Positions 1 through 12,800 of a stretch of 64,000 bases of DNA are shown here, one piece after another. Position numbers and translations under genes: made by a program. This DNA is from Zelopaecilomyces penicillatus. Its lineage: Eukaryota; Ascomycota; Sordariomycetes; Hypocreales; Pseudodiploosporaceae. Location: positions 3,038,001 through 3,102,000 of the forward strand of contig VCCP01000001.1 of NCBI GenBank assembly GCA_005765155.1, given 5' to 3'. The notes beneath the pieces are model-generated. The model was not told the origin of the DNA and did no database searches. It was given only the letters and a program-made list of their open reading frames with translations. The first letter of the stretch is position 1. The number at the start of each line of letters is the position of its first letter.

Positions 1-2360
1 ATAGAATTAGATTATAATTCCAAAGATAATTCTAGGCTTAGGATTATTCTTAAAAATATAATTTAATAGATAAGCTTATAACTTTAAATATAATTTAATA
101 ACAAGAATTATAGCTTAAATTATAATCTATAATATATATATCTATACCTTTAAGTTTTACTTTTTTAATTTAATCTTAATTAGTTATTAATATATAATAT
201 ATCTTTAATATTATTATATTATTTATTATTATTTATTATATTAATATTTAAACCTTAATTATAATATTTTATATCTATTATTAATATAATATGATTATAT
301 TACTTAAAAAACCCTGATATATCTATTAATATAAACCCTTTTTATTAGATTTATCTTTTAAAAATTTATTAAATATTATATATTTATTTAATAATATTAT
401 AATATTCTATAATAAATATATTTAAATATTTAATATCAAGCTTAATTAAAATCTTATAATTATTATATATTTAAATTTAAAATTTAAAGGGAATTTTTAT
501 TATAAAATTAAATATTTATAAACCTTAATATAAATATATAAAAATCTTTTTATATATTATTTATATTATTAATCCTTAATAAATATAAATTAATATATAT
601 AATATAAGTATTATATTTATATAATATTAATTAAAATTATAAAGCTATTTTAATATATCTTTTTTAATTTAATATATTGATATTATTATTTAATTAATAT
701 TCTTTTAAAAAAAGATTAAAAGCTATATTTATTAATAGATTTATATAAAATTCTTCAAATAAATAAATATTATTATAATAGAATTAATAGAATTTTAATA
801 TTTCTTATATTTTATTTATAAAAATTATCTTTTTATTTAAAATTATTAATAATTAAAAAAAGAAACCTTTAAAAAAGCTTTTATATAATAATAAAGAAAT
901 TATAAAGAAAAAAAGAAATTATAAATTTCATATAAAATAATAATATTACTTATAATTATAAATTAAAATTACTTTAAAAAATATAATAATTTAATTAAAA
1001 TTAAAGAAAAAAATTAATAGCCTTTTTAATTATAAAATAATCTTTATATATCTTATATTATAATATAATTATAATAAAAAAATTATAATATATTTTATTT
1101 TATAATATTAAAATAAATTAAAATAATTATCTATATTATTAAATAAGATATTATATTTTATTAAGATAAAAGAAAATAAATTAATATATTTATAATATTT
1201 TTATAAAAAAAAGATTATATAATAAATAAGAAAACTTAAAGATTATAAAAGTATAATTTAATAATTTAAATTTTAAAAATAAGATAAAATATAAGATAAT
1301 ATTAAAAAAATAATAAATATATTATAATTTTTAAATTTAAAAGAGTTTTATAAAAGATATAAAGATTATATATTAAATATAATATAATTTTAAAGAATTT
1401 ATATAATATTATTCTTTAACTTTAAATTATAAAGATTTATAATATTAATAAAAATAATTATCTTTTATAATAATAATTATATATTAAAATAAAAGTAAAA
1501 TAAAATAAAAAAGATTTATATAATAAATAAATATAAATCTAATATTTAATTAAGATTTAAAAGAAATAATATTAATATAATTATTTAAATATCTTAATAT
1601 AATTATAATATTAATTAAAGTCTATAAAAGATTAATAATAATAATATAATAAAGCTAATAATAGTATATTAATAATATTATAATAAATTTTAATTTTAAT
1701 TTTATTTTAATATTATTAAATTAATAAAGATATTTATAAAAATAAATATTAATTATATAATAAAGTAAAATCTATATATAATATAATATAATAATTATAT
1801 TAAAAAATAAGATTCTTTTATTATTTTAAAAATAATCTTTATTAATTTAATTTAATATAAATTTTAATAAATTTTAATAAAATAAAAATAAGAAATAATT
1901 AATATATTAATAATTTAATTATTATTTATATTTAAAAATAAAAAAGCTTTTTTTTAAGATTTAATTATTAAATTTAAATTAAAATATAAAAAAAAGCTAT
2001 AAGATTATAATATTATTAAAAATAAAATATAATAAATAATAATTATAATATTAATTATTTAATAATAAAAATTTAATAATTATAAAATAATAATAATAAT
2101 AATAAATTAATATTTAATATAATTATTTTATAAAGTATTTAATACTTAATATATGTTTTTATAATATATATAAGATTTAATAATTTATATAAAACCTTTA
2201 AACTTTTATTATTATTTATATTAAAAGCTATAAATACTATATAATAAAATAATCTTATCTTAATATATCTATTATTTATTAATTTTATATTTTATTTTTA
2301 TATCTTTAAAAGATAATTCTTAAAAATATTATATAAAATCCTTAAAAAGGCTAGCTTATT
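1..2360. repeat. RIP-saturated AT-rich block (left)
   Basis: Almost pure A+T; two 60-base lines I counted here (from 601 and 1201) hold 4 and 5 G or C. CpA, TpG and CpG are nearly absent, while AAG, CTT, AGCT and GAT still occur, which is the pattern left by CpA-to-TpA RIP on both strands. I see no open reading frame, tRNA or recognisable transposon domain. It is probably decayed transposon sequence. The right edge is sharp, at about 2340-2370, where normal composition begins. Confidence 0.85.
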
Positions 2361-2696
2361 ATCTATCCGGCCGTGTTTTAAGTCTTAGCTTCTATAGCGA
2401 GTTTATTATATAACGTTGTATAAGTGTTACTTATAATGCCACTACTTATTAGCAAGATATCCCCATGACTATACTTGGTACACGTACTCCGTACATATAC
2501 TTGTGTAACACCACGAAGATCCTTGTTGTCTAACACAACAAATTTCTGGAAGCGGCCTGACTCCCTTTATTCAACTCTTGCCCAGCACCCCGACTATTAT
2601 TTGCAGCGCTGTCTGTTTACGGTCCATACTCGCAAACCTGCCGTCGCTGGGTGCTTGTTCGTTACTCCCGAAGTGTGGTTTCGTGCAACCAACACT
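2361..2696 (+). promoter_or_regulatory. 5' flank of PKH1
   Basis: About 335 bp of normal composition separates the AT-rich block from the chosen PKH1 start. An in-frame ATG at 2475 would add 74 residues, but that stretch does not resemble the family. It is more likely 5' leader and promoter. No specific factor site is evident. Confidence 0.45.
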
Positions 2697-5102
2697 ATGA
2701 ATGGGGACTTGAATCTGTCTCAGGCCCTCGGCGGATTACGAATTGCCAACCCAGATGATGCCAGCAGTTTCGCCCATACGCCCTTGGACCGCCAAGCCCC
2801 AGATACAGATATCCAAATGGGGTCTATGACGGAGACGAATCTACCCATAGTGAGCAACTCAAACCGAACCACGGAACAACACAATATAGACCATCAGCTG
2901 CATAGAGATGTTGTCACCATGGCATGTTATTCATCAGAACCTATTGGGGGCATCTTGCCGTCTCATACATCAGCCGCATTAGAAAACTCATCTGGCCCCA
3001 CCACAGCACAGTATCTTGCCCGAGGATCCAGTCAGAAGGAATCACAGCGATTTCATCATAACAATCAGCTGATTGTTGCCGGCACCAGAGCAGATGGTAA
3101 TTGCGCATCTCTGCCGAGGAGTTCCAGAGGACGAGATGGCAGCCACCCCCCTGTATCAACTAACGCCACCACCGAACCTTACGCTGGGGAAGGCCCAATT
3201 TCGGTCACCACTGAAGAATGGAAAGATCGCGGTGCCGCCGTCTCCGTACGGCGAGAGCTTGATGCTAGCGGTCGCACAATTGTGCGTCAGGTTAAGAAGG
3301 GTGTACGCGACTTCTCCTTTGGACAAGTTCTTGGCGAAGGTTCCTATAGCACTGTATACTTGGCCACCGACCGACAAACGCTGAAAGAGTATGCTATCAA
3401 GGTTCTTGAAAAAAGACACATAATCAAGGAAAAAAAGATTAAATACGTCAACATTGAGAAGAACACACTCAATCGCCTCACAGAACACCCGGGTATCGTC
3501 CGTCTTTATTACACTTTCCAGGATGAAACCTCATTGTATTATGTACTTGATCTATGCAATGGTGGCGAGCTATTAGGGGTTTTAAAAAAGACTGGCACGT
3601 TCGACCTTGATTGTGTAAGGTTCTATGGTTCTCAAATTCTTGACGCTATTGAGTACATGCATTCACGAGGGGTTATACATCGAGATCTAAAGCCCGAGAA
3701 TGTACTCCTTGACGATCAAATGCATGTCAAAATCACTGATTTTGGAACCGCCAAACTGCTCAAGGATCCAAGGGATGGCAAATTGCGGGGTGGTGAAGAC
3801 CGTGGAATAACGGATTCCAACTGCCATGATGATGAAGATGGCAGGGCGGCATCCTTCGTTGGCACGGCTGAGTATGTGAGCCCTGAGCTCCTTACACATA
3901 AAAATGCCTGCAAAGCTAGCGATTTGTGGGCTTTTGGATGCATCATTTACCAGTTGCTCGCTGGGCGGCCACCGTTTAAAGCTGGGAGCGAATATCTGAC
4001 GTTTCAGAAAATTGTTAGCCTCGAATATGAATTTCCAATAGGCTTTCCCCCCCTGGCGCGAGATCTAGTGGAGCGGTGTCTCGTCCTTGATCCCGCTCGG
4101 CGATTGACTATAGAACACATAAAGAATCACGAATTCTTTCATGGACGCTCGATTGGGAGAATTTTGTGGAGAACCAAAGCACCAAGACTGCGCCCTTACA
4201 TTTCTCCAGCTCAAGAACCCATTGTTATTCATTTGAATGGTTATTCATCTGTTGCTGATTCGAGCAATATCTCGACTTCACATTTACAGGTACAACAGGC
4301 CCAACCACAAGTGATTTTAAGCAACGGAAATAACCGTCCGGCACGTATTATTACCGAGTTGCCTCCTCCCACCCAGCTGGATATAGAATGGTCTCCGGTA
4401 CTCACGAGGAATAATGAGCGTATTCTTAAGTTAGGCGATCTGATGGTCATTTCAACGCCTTTGACGAGCAGTTCTACTAGTAAAGGTCCCGAAGAAGGAC
4501 ACAAGAAGCTGTCACGCTTTTTTGGGGGAAGCACAACGAAAAAGCGACAAAGGCTTGTGATGGTAACTTCAAGTGGCCGAATTGTTTTGGCTCCTGCTGG
4601 AGGAGAAGAAAAGCGAGCCAAACAAGAGCTCGCTCTTTTGTCTCCGGATACATCCTGGAGGAGTCATCAAGACGCCAAGGGCCAACATGTATGGTGTGTT
4701 GATACGGTAAGCCCTCTTATCTCAGTTATGGTAGTGACAATCAATGCTCACTGTCATTAGGATGGGCAGCACTACACCTTTGAAGAAATCAAGGGTGGAT
4801 CGCATTCGGAGGCAGGTCGCACCTGCGCCGAGGAGTGGATCGAGAGTCTAGAAAGGGCTAGGGACATAGGATTGTCCCAAACCACTGGTCCTGATAATCT
4901 ATTCGCAGATGTGTCAACGGCCATGTCCAGCCCGTCAAGTACCTTCGGTGATCGCGGCAATCAACCCGACAATTTTGCCACCAGTGATAAGGCTTCGCGT
5001 GGCCATCTGTCAAAGCTGCAAGCTAATTCCGAGGAGTCAATGCCGAGGAGAAACCGTTTTAGCAAAAGACAATCGCGTAACGGTATCGGCCCCGCCTTCT
5101 AG
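2697..5102 (+). CDS. PKH1: PDK1-type serine/threonine kinase (Pkh1/Ksg1 family)
   Basis: Exons 2697..4706 and 4761..5102 give 783 residues; the 54-bp intron has a GTAAGC donor. The product is a PDK1-like AGC kinase, which by family knowledge phosphorylates activation loops of other AGC kinases in sphingolipid/eisosome, TOR and cell-integrity signalling. The kinase domain spans about residues 205-480. Visible are the glycine loop (GEGSYSTV), catalytic Lys235 in YAIKVL, HRD at 328-330, DFG at 348-350 and the activation-loop Ser386 in ASFVGTAEYVSPE, a PDK1 hallmark. A PH-like domain lies at about 560-705. The intron splits it, and it ends in EEWIESLERARD. The tail SKRQSRNG is typical of filamentous-fungal PDK1. 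I chose the start at MNGDLNLSQALGGLRIAN because fungal orthologues begin this way; the ATG 222 bp upstream is the alternative. It looks intact, with no sign of RIP damage. Confidence 0.95.
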
Positions 5103-5721
5103 GGACACTACGAGGCAAAGGCTTTGCAGGCCCTTGACAACCATAACATTATATATCAACCCCAAGAATCATTCTCAACATATTGCTTCTAAGATATGTT
5201 TCATACGTCAATGGCATTGTCAGCGGGGCGCATTTGTGATAATTCCAAACTCTTATTGAGAATGGGAAACGGCATCGCGCTGTTTGGGCTTTCTTTTTTA
5301 GCATATCATGATGGACGAATTTTCGGCGGTCGGAGACCGTCTCTTACTCATTAGAACATAATTGTTATAGTAGTTTAATTACAATCCCCTTGGAGATTCG
5401 GCTTAATTAGTTATATGATGGTGTAAAGGATGGCAACTGTGTTGGGCACTGATATGGGCAGCGGACATTCTGCGTCATCATTCAATGCAGTTATCAATGC
5501 TTACTTTTTTCCCTGAAAAACCACCATATCAGGTTCTAGAGCGGAAATTAGAAATGTATCGTGAGTTTCTATTCATTTCGAATCATGATGAGCCTAACAC
5601 ATCGTCTGGACACGTGACAAGGCTCCAATTTCTGACGCGATACAACATCGCGCATGCCGTGCGCGTACAGTTCCCAGCACACGAAACAACCAGGCGTCTT
5701 GCAAACAAACCACATCGAAAG
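5103..5721. other. Intergenic region PKH1-SSR3
   Basis: This holds the PKH1 3' region and the SSR3 promoter, both genes reading rightward. The frame upstream of SSR3 is open from 5485, but the extra 79 residues lack family resemblance, so I treat it as leader. The only motif that stands out is a CACGTG palindrome. Confidence 0.5.
5611..5616. promoter_or_regulatory. CACGTG E-box-like palindrome upstream of SSR3
   Basis: A CACGTG core in the context GACACGTGAC lies 106 bp before the chosen SSR3 start. In fungi this core is bound by bHLH factors such as Cbf1 types. A single 6-bp site can occur by chance. Confidence 0.3.
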
Positions 5722-7409
5722 ATGCAGCCACAATACCGTACATATGTGCAGCAAGCACCACAAAGATCTCCTCATGCAGCTAATCAAAGGCGCGGGGGCA
5801 TAGGTAGGGCTACATCATTACCCGACCTGAAGTGCGTCTGACACGGTTACGACAGGTCCCATGATGTCTTCAGGACCACATCCCTCAGTGCCTCTAACAC
5901 AAGCCCAGATTGCGCAGCAGCAGCAAGCCCAGGCGCACGCTAGTGAACTGGCAAAACGCCGCAGTCGTAAACCCACTGATAAAAATATACCAGATGGTGT
6001 CGAAGATTGTATCATCGACTCTGAGGCTGTGAAGCGCTATGCGGATTTGAGAGATGTTGAGAGGTTACTTGATGCGACAACAACTCGAAAGCGTCTTGAA
6101 ATTCTTGATGGCGCCAATCGAAACTCCAAGGTTTGCTCAACGTCTCCGTCACACAAAGTAGCTGGCAACTAATGCATACTAGTTGCGCAGAACACTTCGG
6201 GTCTGGATCAGCAACACCGTTGAAGATCAGATTTGGCAAGGAAATGGCCACAATGTCAATGCTTTCGATTTCACGCCGGCTATGGATGCCTCTTATCGTG
6301 TCAGGATCGAAGGATATCTGTTGGATGATGACAATCAAGGTCACCGCGATGACCATGGTTGTCAGAACGACAATCTCACCAAGGCTAGCTTAAACAACAA
6401 GACGGAAGAAAATGACGAATCGAGTCAGCGATCAAAGGGTCCGCTACCACCTGCTAACAAGCCTAGATTCTCAAATTTCTTTCACAGTCTGTCAGTCGAC
6501 TTCGACTGTTCCCGTTTTCGAAATGGCACAGGGCAGAACGTAGAGTGGAAAAAACCGGATGCGACTGCACGAAACCAAGCGGTTGCCAATTCAAACGCGG
6601 CAAACGATTTTGATGAGCTTACTTTCAAACGAAATGGCGATGAGAATATGAATATAACCATAAACCTGTTCCGTCAGGATAGCCCTGAGCGATATCAGCT
6701 TAGTGCCGAGTTAGCTGAAGCAATTGATATGACAGAGGCTACCCAGCAGGAGGCTGTCATGGCACTTTGGGAATACATAAAGTTATTAGGCTTGCAAGAG
6801 GACGAGGAAAAGAGGAATTTTCTTTGCGATGATATCCTGAAAAAGGTATTTCTCAAGAACAAGGAAGACTTTCGTGCTCAATCATGACTGATACTGAGTT
6901 AGGCTATCGGACGCGATACTGGATTTATTCCTCTGCTAAACGAGTATGTTACACAGCACCTCCGGCCTCTGTCGCCCTTGGTTTTACCATACACAATTCG
7001 CGTAGACGAGGAATACCACAAGAACCCTGAGCCTACAATATATGATATTGAGGTGTTCGTTGATGATCCTTTGCGCACGACACTGCGCTCATTGATCAAC
7101 AATCCTCATTATGCGAGCATGCTCAAAGAAGTTACCGCGCTGGATGACCAATTAGCCAGGCTCATACAGGCCATCTCTGTTTCCAAAGCGAAACACTCTT
7201 TCTTTACTTCACTAAGCGAAGATCCTGCCAACTTTGTACGGAGCTGGCTGAGTTCGCAGAAACGCGACCTTGAAATCATAATGGGAGAAGCAGCAAATGG
7301 CAGTGAAAATATCAATGGTGATGAGTGGCGTCGAGGTGGTGTTGCCGGTCTCTGGAATTCCCAGAATGCCCGGGAGAGCGTGAACGTTCTACTTTCAAGG
7401 CAGCGTTGA
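5722..7409 (+). CDS. SSR3: SWIB-domain subunit of SWI/SNF and RSC chromatin remodellers (Ssr3/Rsc6/SMARCD family)
   Basis: Exons 5722..5803, 5856..6130, 6183..6845 and 6903..7409 give 508 residues. The introns are 52, 52 and 57 bp, with branch sites such as CTGAC and CTAAT. The family is a structural subunit of nucleosome-remodelling complexes in the nucleus. The N-terminus is disordered and Gln-rich (MQPQYR, then IAQQQQAQAHA). Next comes the conserved pre-SWIB region (about residue 123 on: TLRVWISNTVEDQIWQ). The SWIB/MDM2-like fold covers about 289-360, with LWEYIKLLGLQ and CDDILKK. The conserved C-terminal part includes LPYTIRVDEEYHKNPEPTIYD and FFTSLSEDP. The end ARESVNVLLSRQR is as expected for Pezizomycotina. 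Splice joins were chosen to keep SKLRRTLRVW and LKKAIGRDTGFIPLL continuous. It converges on HYM1. Confidence 0.93.
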
Positions 7410-7825
7410 CATTGACACAGGGTATACTCGAGGTGGATGATGTAAATGCCACATAATGCTTTGTTAATTCCAGCCCAGCTTTTACATAAGGGTGGGCCGA
7501 ACAAGCATGTGTGGTGCGTCATTATTCCTTCCCGTGAACTAGGATAGTAATATTACTTGATTGATAATGAAGAAATAGTGGAACTTATAATTTCTTAGGC
7601 CGGTTGAGCTTAAATTCTAGCACATGGATGGACGGACGCAGATATTGTACGTAATGAACTGTGCCATGCTGCCGCATTTTTTCCCATGTTGCCTTCATAC
7701 AGTTTGGCGAGATCTAAGACAGCAAACCCCAAAGTATAAAAAGCAATTAATAGAAATGCGAGACTCAAGATGGTTTTGAAAAACAAAACAGTGCAAGGTA
7801 TTGGGTCTTCCGCTGGAAACCGCTT
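7410..7825. other. Convergent intergenic region SSR3/HYM1
   Basis: About 415 bp between two facing stop codons, presumably both 3' UTRs. I see no conserved coding stretch or RNA gene. A short reading frame at 7770-7982 on the plus strand overlaps the HYM1 3' end and looks spurious. Confidence 0.5.
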
Positions 7826-9139
7826 TTATCGCTGTGATGGTATAGGACTCGGAGGCATATTTCGGATTTGCTTTATTAAGAACTCTCGCTCGTCAATGAA
7901 CTGCTCGTCATCGGTCCGATCTTCGAGAAAATGTGAGAGAAATGTCAATAGCTTCTCACGGTTCATGAGTAGGATTTTTTGAACTGCGATAGATTTGTGA
8001 GGATTCGCCACGAAGACTTTGAACACGTGAAAACCCTCGTATTGCACCATTTTCCTATCGTCGCGTAGTAAATTCATACATATCTTGAGGTGCTCCCCAC
8101 GATCCACGTATGCAGTCATGACGCTGTAGTTGGAGCGGTCTAGAAGTATCTCGCCAAGAAGTTTAATCGATTGACGCTTGGTAACGTAGCTATTCGACTG
8201 CACCAAAACATTGTTGTATTTGTCAAAAAAAAGATCGAAGTTGATTGATAGATATCTTGGCACCAAGTCTTTATGTCGCGTCAAGAGTTCCTACACCAGG
8301 TTAGACATAGATTCATAATTACGTCTTATTCATTGCTGAATCTCACCCTAAATGTTGTAAATGCATCTGCAGCAACTTCAAATGAGCTTTTATCGATCCA
8401 TTCGAAAAATCTCCAAAATACGCCTCTACCACTCTGAGGTCTATCACGGTCGATGGCATTTAGACCTTTAGAGCTGGATCCGGGCTCATCCCCGTCATCA
8501 TACAGTATTATGGCAGCAGCAGCTTCGTTTTTGAGGAGTTCGCGAAGAACTGACCCAGCTGGGGTTGCACTCTCCTTATGGTCATAGGCACGGCATAGCT
8601 CAACAAGTACCTGGGGGCGGTTACAAACGACATAAGACAGTGCAATCGGGTCACTTTTGGTAGCTGCTGCGGCGGGTCGGAATCGGAACACGTATGAAAA
8701 AATGACTTGAGCATCTTTCCTTGATTCGAAGGGGAGCCGGTATAAATTAATAGCAAGAAGATGTAGTAGGTCCTCATCTATAAGACCTGTAACAAGCTGG
8801 TATATCTGCTCAGGTGAGCTATCGGTCTCTTTAGACTAGAGTTAATGTGAATTCGTGATTGGGACTGTAGGCAAGGTTCAAGATGAACGAACAACATATC
8901 GGTGTTCGTCTTGGAATGCGTACCTTGTGTGCCTTGAAGAACTACTTTCATTTGACTAAGTACACGAGCGAGGTCCTCAGCCTTCTCTCTGTCAGCTGCG
9001 CGCATCAGACTTCATCGCTAATGGGACTACCTACTTTAGAGAACCCATTGGCACCATCAAGTTTTAAGATGTGCTCCCGAGCTTGCCTGGCCAGATCGGC
9101 CGCTACTCGAGACCTGGCTCTGCCGAACAAAAAGGACAT
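7826..9139 (-). CDS. HYM1: Mo25-family scaffold protein (Hym1/HymA)
   Basis: In transcription order the exons are 9139..9045, 8988..8924, 8828..8347 and 8290..7826, giving 368 residues. Mo25/Hym1 proteins are helical-repeat scaffolds. They bind germinal-centre and NDR kinases in the RAM/morphogenesis network, and the Aspergillus orthologue hymA is needed for conidiophore development. The N-terminus MSFLFGRARSR...REHILKLDG is typical. Later family blocks are ARVLSQMK, SPEQIYQLVTGLI, YVTKRQSIKLLGEILLDR, MVQYEGFHVFKVFVANPHKS and LEDRTDDEQF, ending KQIRNMPPSPIPSQR. A roughly 25-residue insert after AAAIILYDD is absent from the animal protein but usual in filamentous fungi. Intron 3 (8346..8291) is canonical. 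Introns 1 and 2 (9044..8989; 8923..8829) were placed to keep family length and use weak sites (GTTCTC donor; AAAG acceptor), so those joins may be off by a few codons. Confidence 0.92.
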
Positions 9140-9834
9140 ATTCGTTGGCTAGACCTCCGATAATGGTGGTGAAGTAACTTTGTGTACACTCCCTTCATTG
9201 GCGAGGTTTGCAACTGTGCGGATGGCACCAGGTCAAACATATCCTTTCATACCGCTAAAACATAACATATATTAATCAGTATCTATATAAGTTAATAATA
9301 TAGAATATAGAATATAGAATATAGAATATAGAGTATAGAATATAGAATATAGAATATAGAATATAGAATATAGAATATAGAATATAGAATATAGAATATA
9401 GAATATAGAATATAGAATATAGAATATAGAATATAGAATATAGAATATAGAATATAGAATATAGAATATAGAATATAGAATATAGAATATAGAATATAGA
9501 ATATAGAATATAGAATATAGAATATAGAATATAGAATATAGAATATAGAATATAGAATATAAATATAAATATAGATTTATAAGTGATTATTTTATTTTTT
9601 AATATATAGCCCAAGCTTATCGCACCCTGCTCACTTGGCGGGGCATGTATGGAAAAACAGGTAAACCCCACCATCCCCTCTATCGTGAGTTGTGCGGACC
9701 TTGTCTTCCACTCTTATATCTGTTTGGCCAAGAGCGGTACCTGCTGCGCTTATGTGGATTATTCAATCGGTTTTTTGTAGAGCATTCATGCCTTTGATCT
9801 GAATCTCTTTCTTCCCAATATCAATTTGCCCAAC
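9140..9834. promoter_or_regulatory. Shared divergent promoter region HYM1-ILS1
   Basis: 695 bp separate the two start codons, which face away from each other, so both promoters must lie here or overlap. The centre is a near-perfect heptanucleotide array (9297-9561) flanked by AT-rich DNA. That leaves about 155 bp on the HYM1 side and about 270 bp on the ILS1 side. I see no clear TATA box outside the repeat. Confidence 0.6.
9297..9561. repeat. Heptanucleotide array, unit AATATAG, about 38 copies
   Basis: An uninterrupted 7-bp tandem repeat of about 265 bp. The one visible variant is GAGTATA at 9331-9337. The 132-residue minus-strand reading frame over it (repeating FYILYSI) is only the translation of a 7-bp unit and is not a gene. 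Near-perfection points to recent expansion or ongoing slippage. Confidence 0.97.
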
Positions 9835-12800
9835 ATGTCTATAGACTTCCCTAAGGAGGAAGAAGTCATCCTCGAACGATGGCGTTCTATCAATGCTTTC
9901 CATCGCCAGGTGCGTACCACCACACCGCTGTTCGTTTAAATCCATCTCAAGTGTTCTAACATCCTCTAGCTTGAGCTATCTTCTGGTCGTCCGCGCTATA
10001 CCTTTTATGATGGCCCGCCGTTTGCCACCGGTCTTCCCCATTACGGACATTTGCTTGCCTCCACCATCAAGGACATCATCCCGCGATATTGGTCCATGAA
10101 AGGCTACAATGTTGAACGTCGGTTTGGCTGGGATACTCATGGTCTTCCAATAGAACACGAGATTGACAAGAAGCTGGGGATCTCAGGCAAGGCTGCCGTA
10201 ACAGAACTTGGAATCGGAAAATACAACGAAGAATGTCGGGCAATTGTCATGAGATATGCATCCGAGTGGCGGCAAACAATTGAGAGGCTGGGCCGCTGGA
10301 TTGACTTCGATAATGACTACAAGGTGAGGAAACTTTTGAGAATCATCTGATTCCATTATCAATTCTGCCATACTGACTTGTATCAGACTATGGACCCAAA
10401 ATTCATGGAATCAGTGTGGTGGGTCTTCAAGCAACTTTTCGAAAAAGGCCAGGTTTACCAGGGTTACCGTGTGATGCCATATTCCACAGTTTTGACAACA
10501 GCCTTGAGCAATTTCGAGGCCAACCAAAATTATCAAGATGTCACTGATCCTGCTGTTGTTGTGTCTTTCCCCCTCTTGGATGATCCCGAAACAAACCTTC
10601 TGGCATGGACTACAACCCCGTGGACACTCCCTTCCCATACAGGTCTAGCGGCCCATCCTGACTTTGAATATATCAAGATCAGGGATGGGAAGTCAGGAAA
10701 GATCTATATCCTTTTGGAAAACCTTCTCCACACGCTGTACAAGGATCCAAAGAAAGCCGATTTTACAATTGTTGGCAAAATCCGAGGGAAAGACATGTTA
10801 GGCTGGAAATACAAGCCTTTGTTCGACTATTTCTGGGACGATTTCAAGGATGTTGCATTCCGGGTCTTGAATGCCAAGTATGTGACAGCTGATAGTGGCG
10901 TTGGTATTGTGCATCAAGCTCCAGCATTTGGAGAAGATGACTATAATGTGGCTCTCGAGGCCGGTATCATTAGCGAGACGCGACCACCTCCTGATCCTGT
11001 CGATGATACCGGTCATTTCACTCAGCGTGTCTCTCACTTCGCTGGTATGCATGTGAAAGAGGCCGATAAGCATATTATAAAGCACCTCAAACAGGCTGGG
11101 CGGGTGGCCACGGAGTCTCAAATCCGACACTCATATCCCATGTGTCCACGCTCAGATACTCCCCTTATCTACAGGGCTGTCCCTTCTTGGTTCATACGAA
11201 TACCTGAAACTATACCGGACATGCTTAACAACATAGAAGGATCTCATTGGGTCCCAGCACTTGTCAAGGAACGCCGTTTCGCAAGCTGGATTCGCAACGC
11301 CCGTGACTGGAATGTGGGAAGGAATCGCTACTGGGGAACACCCATCCCTCTCTGGGTTAGTGAGGACTTGGAGGAGAGGATCTGTGTCGGTAGTGTGGCT
11401 GAGTTGCGCGAACTCAGTGGCTATGCTGGAAACTTGGACGATATCCATCGAGACAAGATTGATCACATTACCATTCCTAGCAAAACGGGAAGAGGTGTTC
11501 TAAGACGCATTGACGAGGTGTTTGATTGTTGGTTTGAGTCTGGCAGCATGCCATACGCTAGCCAGCACTATCCTTTCGAAAACGTGGACAAGTTCAAAGA
11601 GTGCTTTCCTGGTGACTTCATCGCTGAGGGTCTTGATCAGACAAGAGGCTGGTTTTACACACTCTTGGTTCTTGGAACCCATCTGTTTGGTCAATCGCCC
11701 TTCAAGAACTGCGTCGTCAACGGTATAGTTCTAGCAGAGGATGGGAAAAAAATGTCGAAGCGTCTTAAAAACTACCCTGACCCAGCCATCGTCATGAACA
11801 AGTATGGATCGGATGCCCTTCGACTGTACCTTATAAACTCCCCAGTTGTTCGCGCTGAACCCTTACGATTCAAGGAGTCAGGCGTGAAAGAGGTAGTTCA
11901 GAAGGTATTACTGCCTTTATGGAACAGTTATAAGTTCTTTGAGGGTCAAGTTGCCCTTCTCAAGAAAGTTGAAGATGTCGAATATGTGTGGAACCCCAAA
12001 ATGGAAACGAGCAACACCAATGTAATGGATCGTTGGATTTTAGCTAGCTGCCAGAGCCTACTGCAGTTTGTTAACGGTGAGATGGAGGGTAAGTGCTCGT
12101 GATTACATCCTTATCTTCTTCAACTTTTTCTTTATGGTTGAATTCGCAACTCACCTTTTGATTTAGGATACAGGCTCTATACGGTTGTTCCCCGGCTTTT
12201 GGGACTGATAGACAATACTACCAATTGGTATATTAGGTTCAACCGCCGACGTCTCAAGGGAGAGAATGGCTTAAATGATACTCAGCATGCCCTCAATACC
12301 CTCTTCGAGGTACTCTTCACACTTTGCCGTGGACTAGCACCCTTCACGCCATTTTTGTCGGACACTATTTACTTGAAACTTCTTTTACATATTCCAAAAG
12401 ATCTGCAGAGTGAAGATCCCAGAAGTGTCCACTTCTTGCCTTACCCCGATGTGCGGCAGGAGTTGTTTGACTCGGAAGTTGAGCGCAGGGTTGGGAGAAT
12501 GCAACGGGTCATTGAACTCGCCCGAGTCTCGCGAGAACGTAGAGCCATTGGCCTCAAAACGCCGTTAAAAACACTTGTTGTGATTCATCATGACGCGCAA
12601 TATCTTGTGGATGTTAAGTCATTGGAAACTTACATCACAGAGGAGCTTAACATAAGAGACTTGGTTCTTTCCGGAGACGAGGCCAAATACAATGTTCAGT
12701 ACAGCGTGACGGCTGATTGGCCAGTTCTGGGAAAGAAACTGAAAAAGGACATGGCTCGAGTCAAGAAAGCGCTTCCTGGATTGAGTAGTGAACAGGTACA

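Noticed and set aside
2475..2696. Extended N-terminus of PKH1 from the ATG at 2475
   Set aside because: The 74 extra residues lack any family resemblance, and orthologues begin near the ATG at 2697.
5485..5721. Extended N-terminus of SSR3 or a separate small gene
   Set aside because: The frame is open by chance, and the conserved start MQPQYR lies at 5722.
9276..9674. 132-residue minus-strand reading frame with a repeating FYILYSI heptapeptide
   Set aside because: It is merely the translation of a 7-bp tandem repeat in a promoter region.
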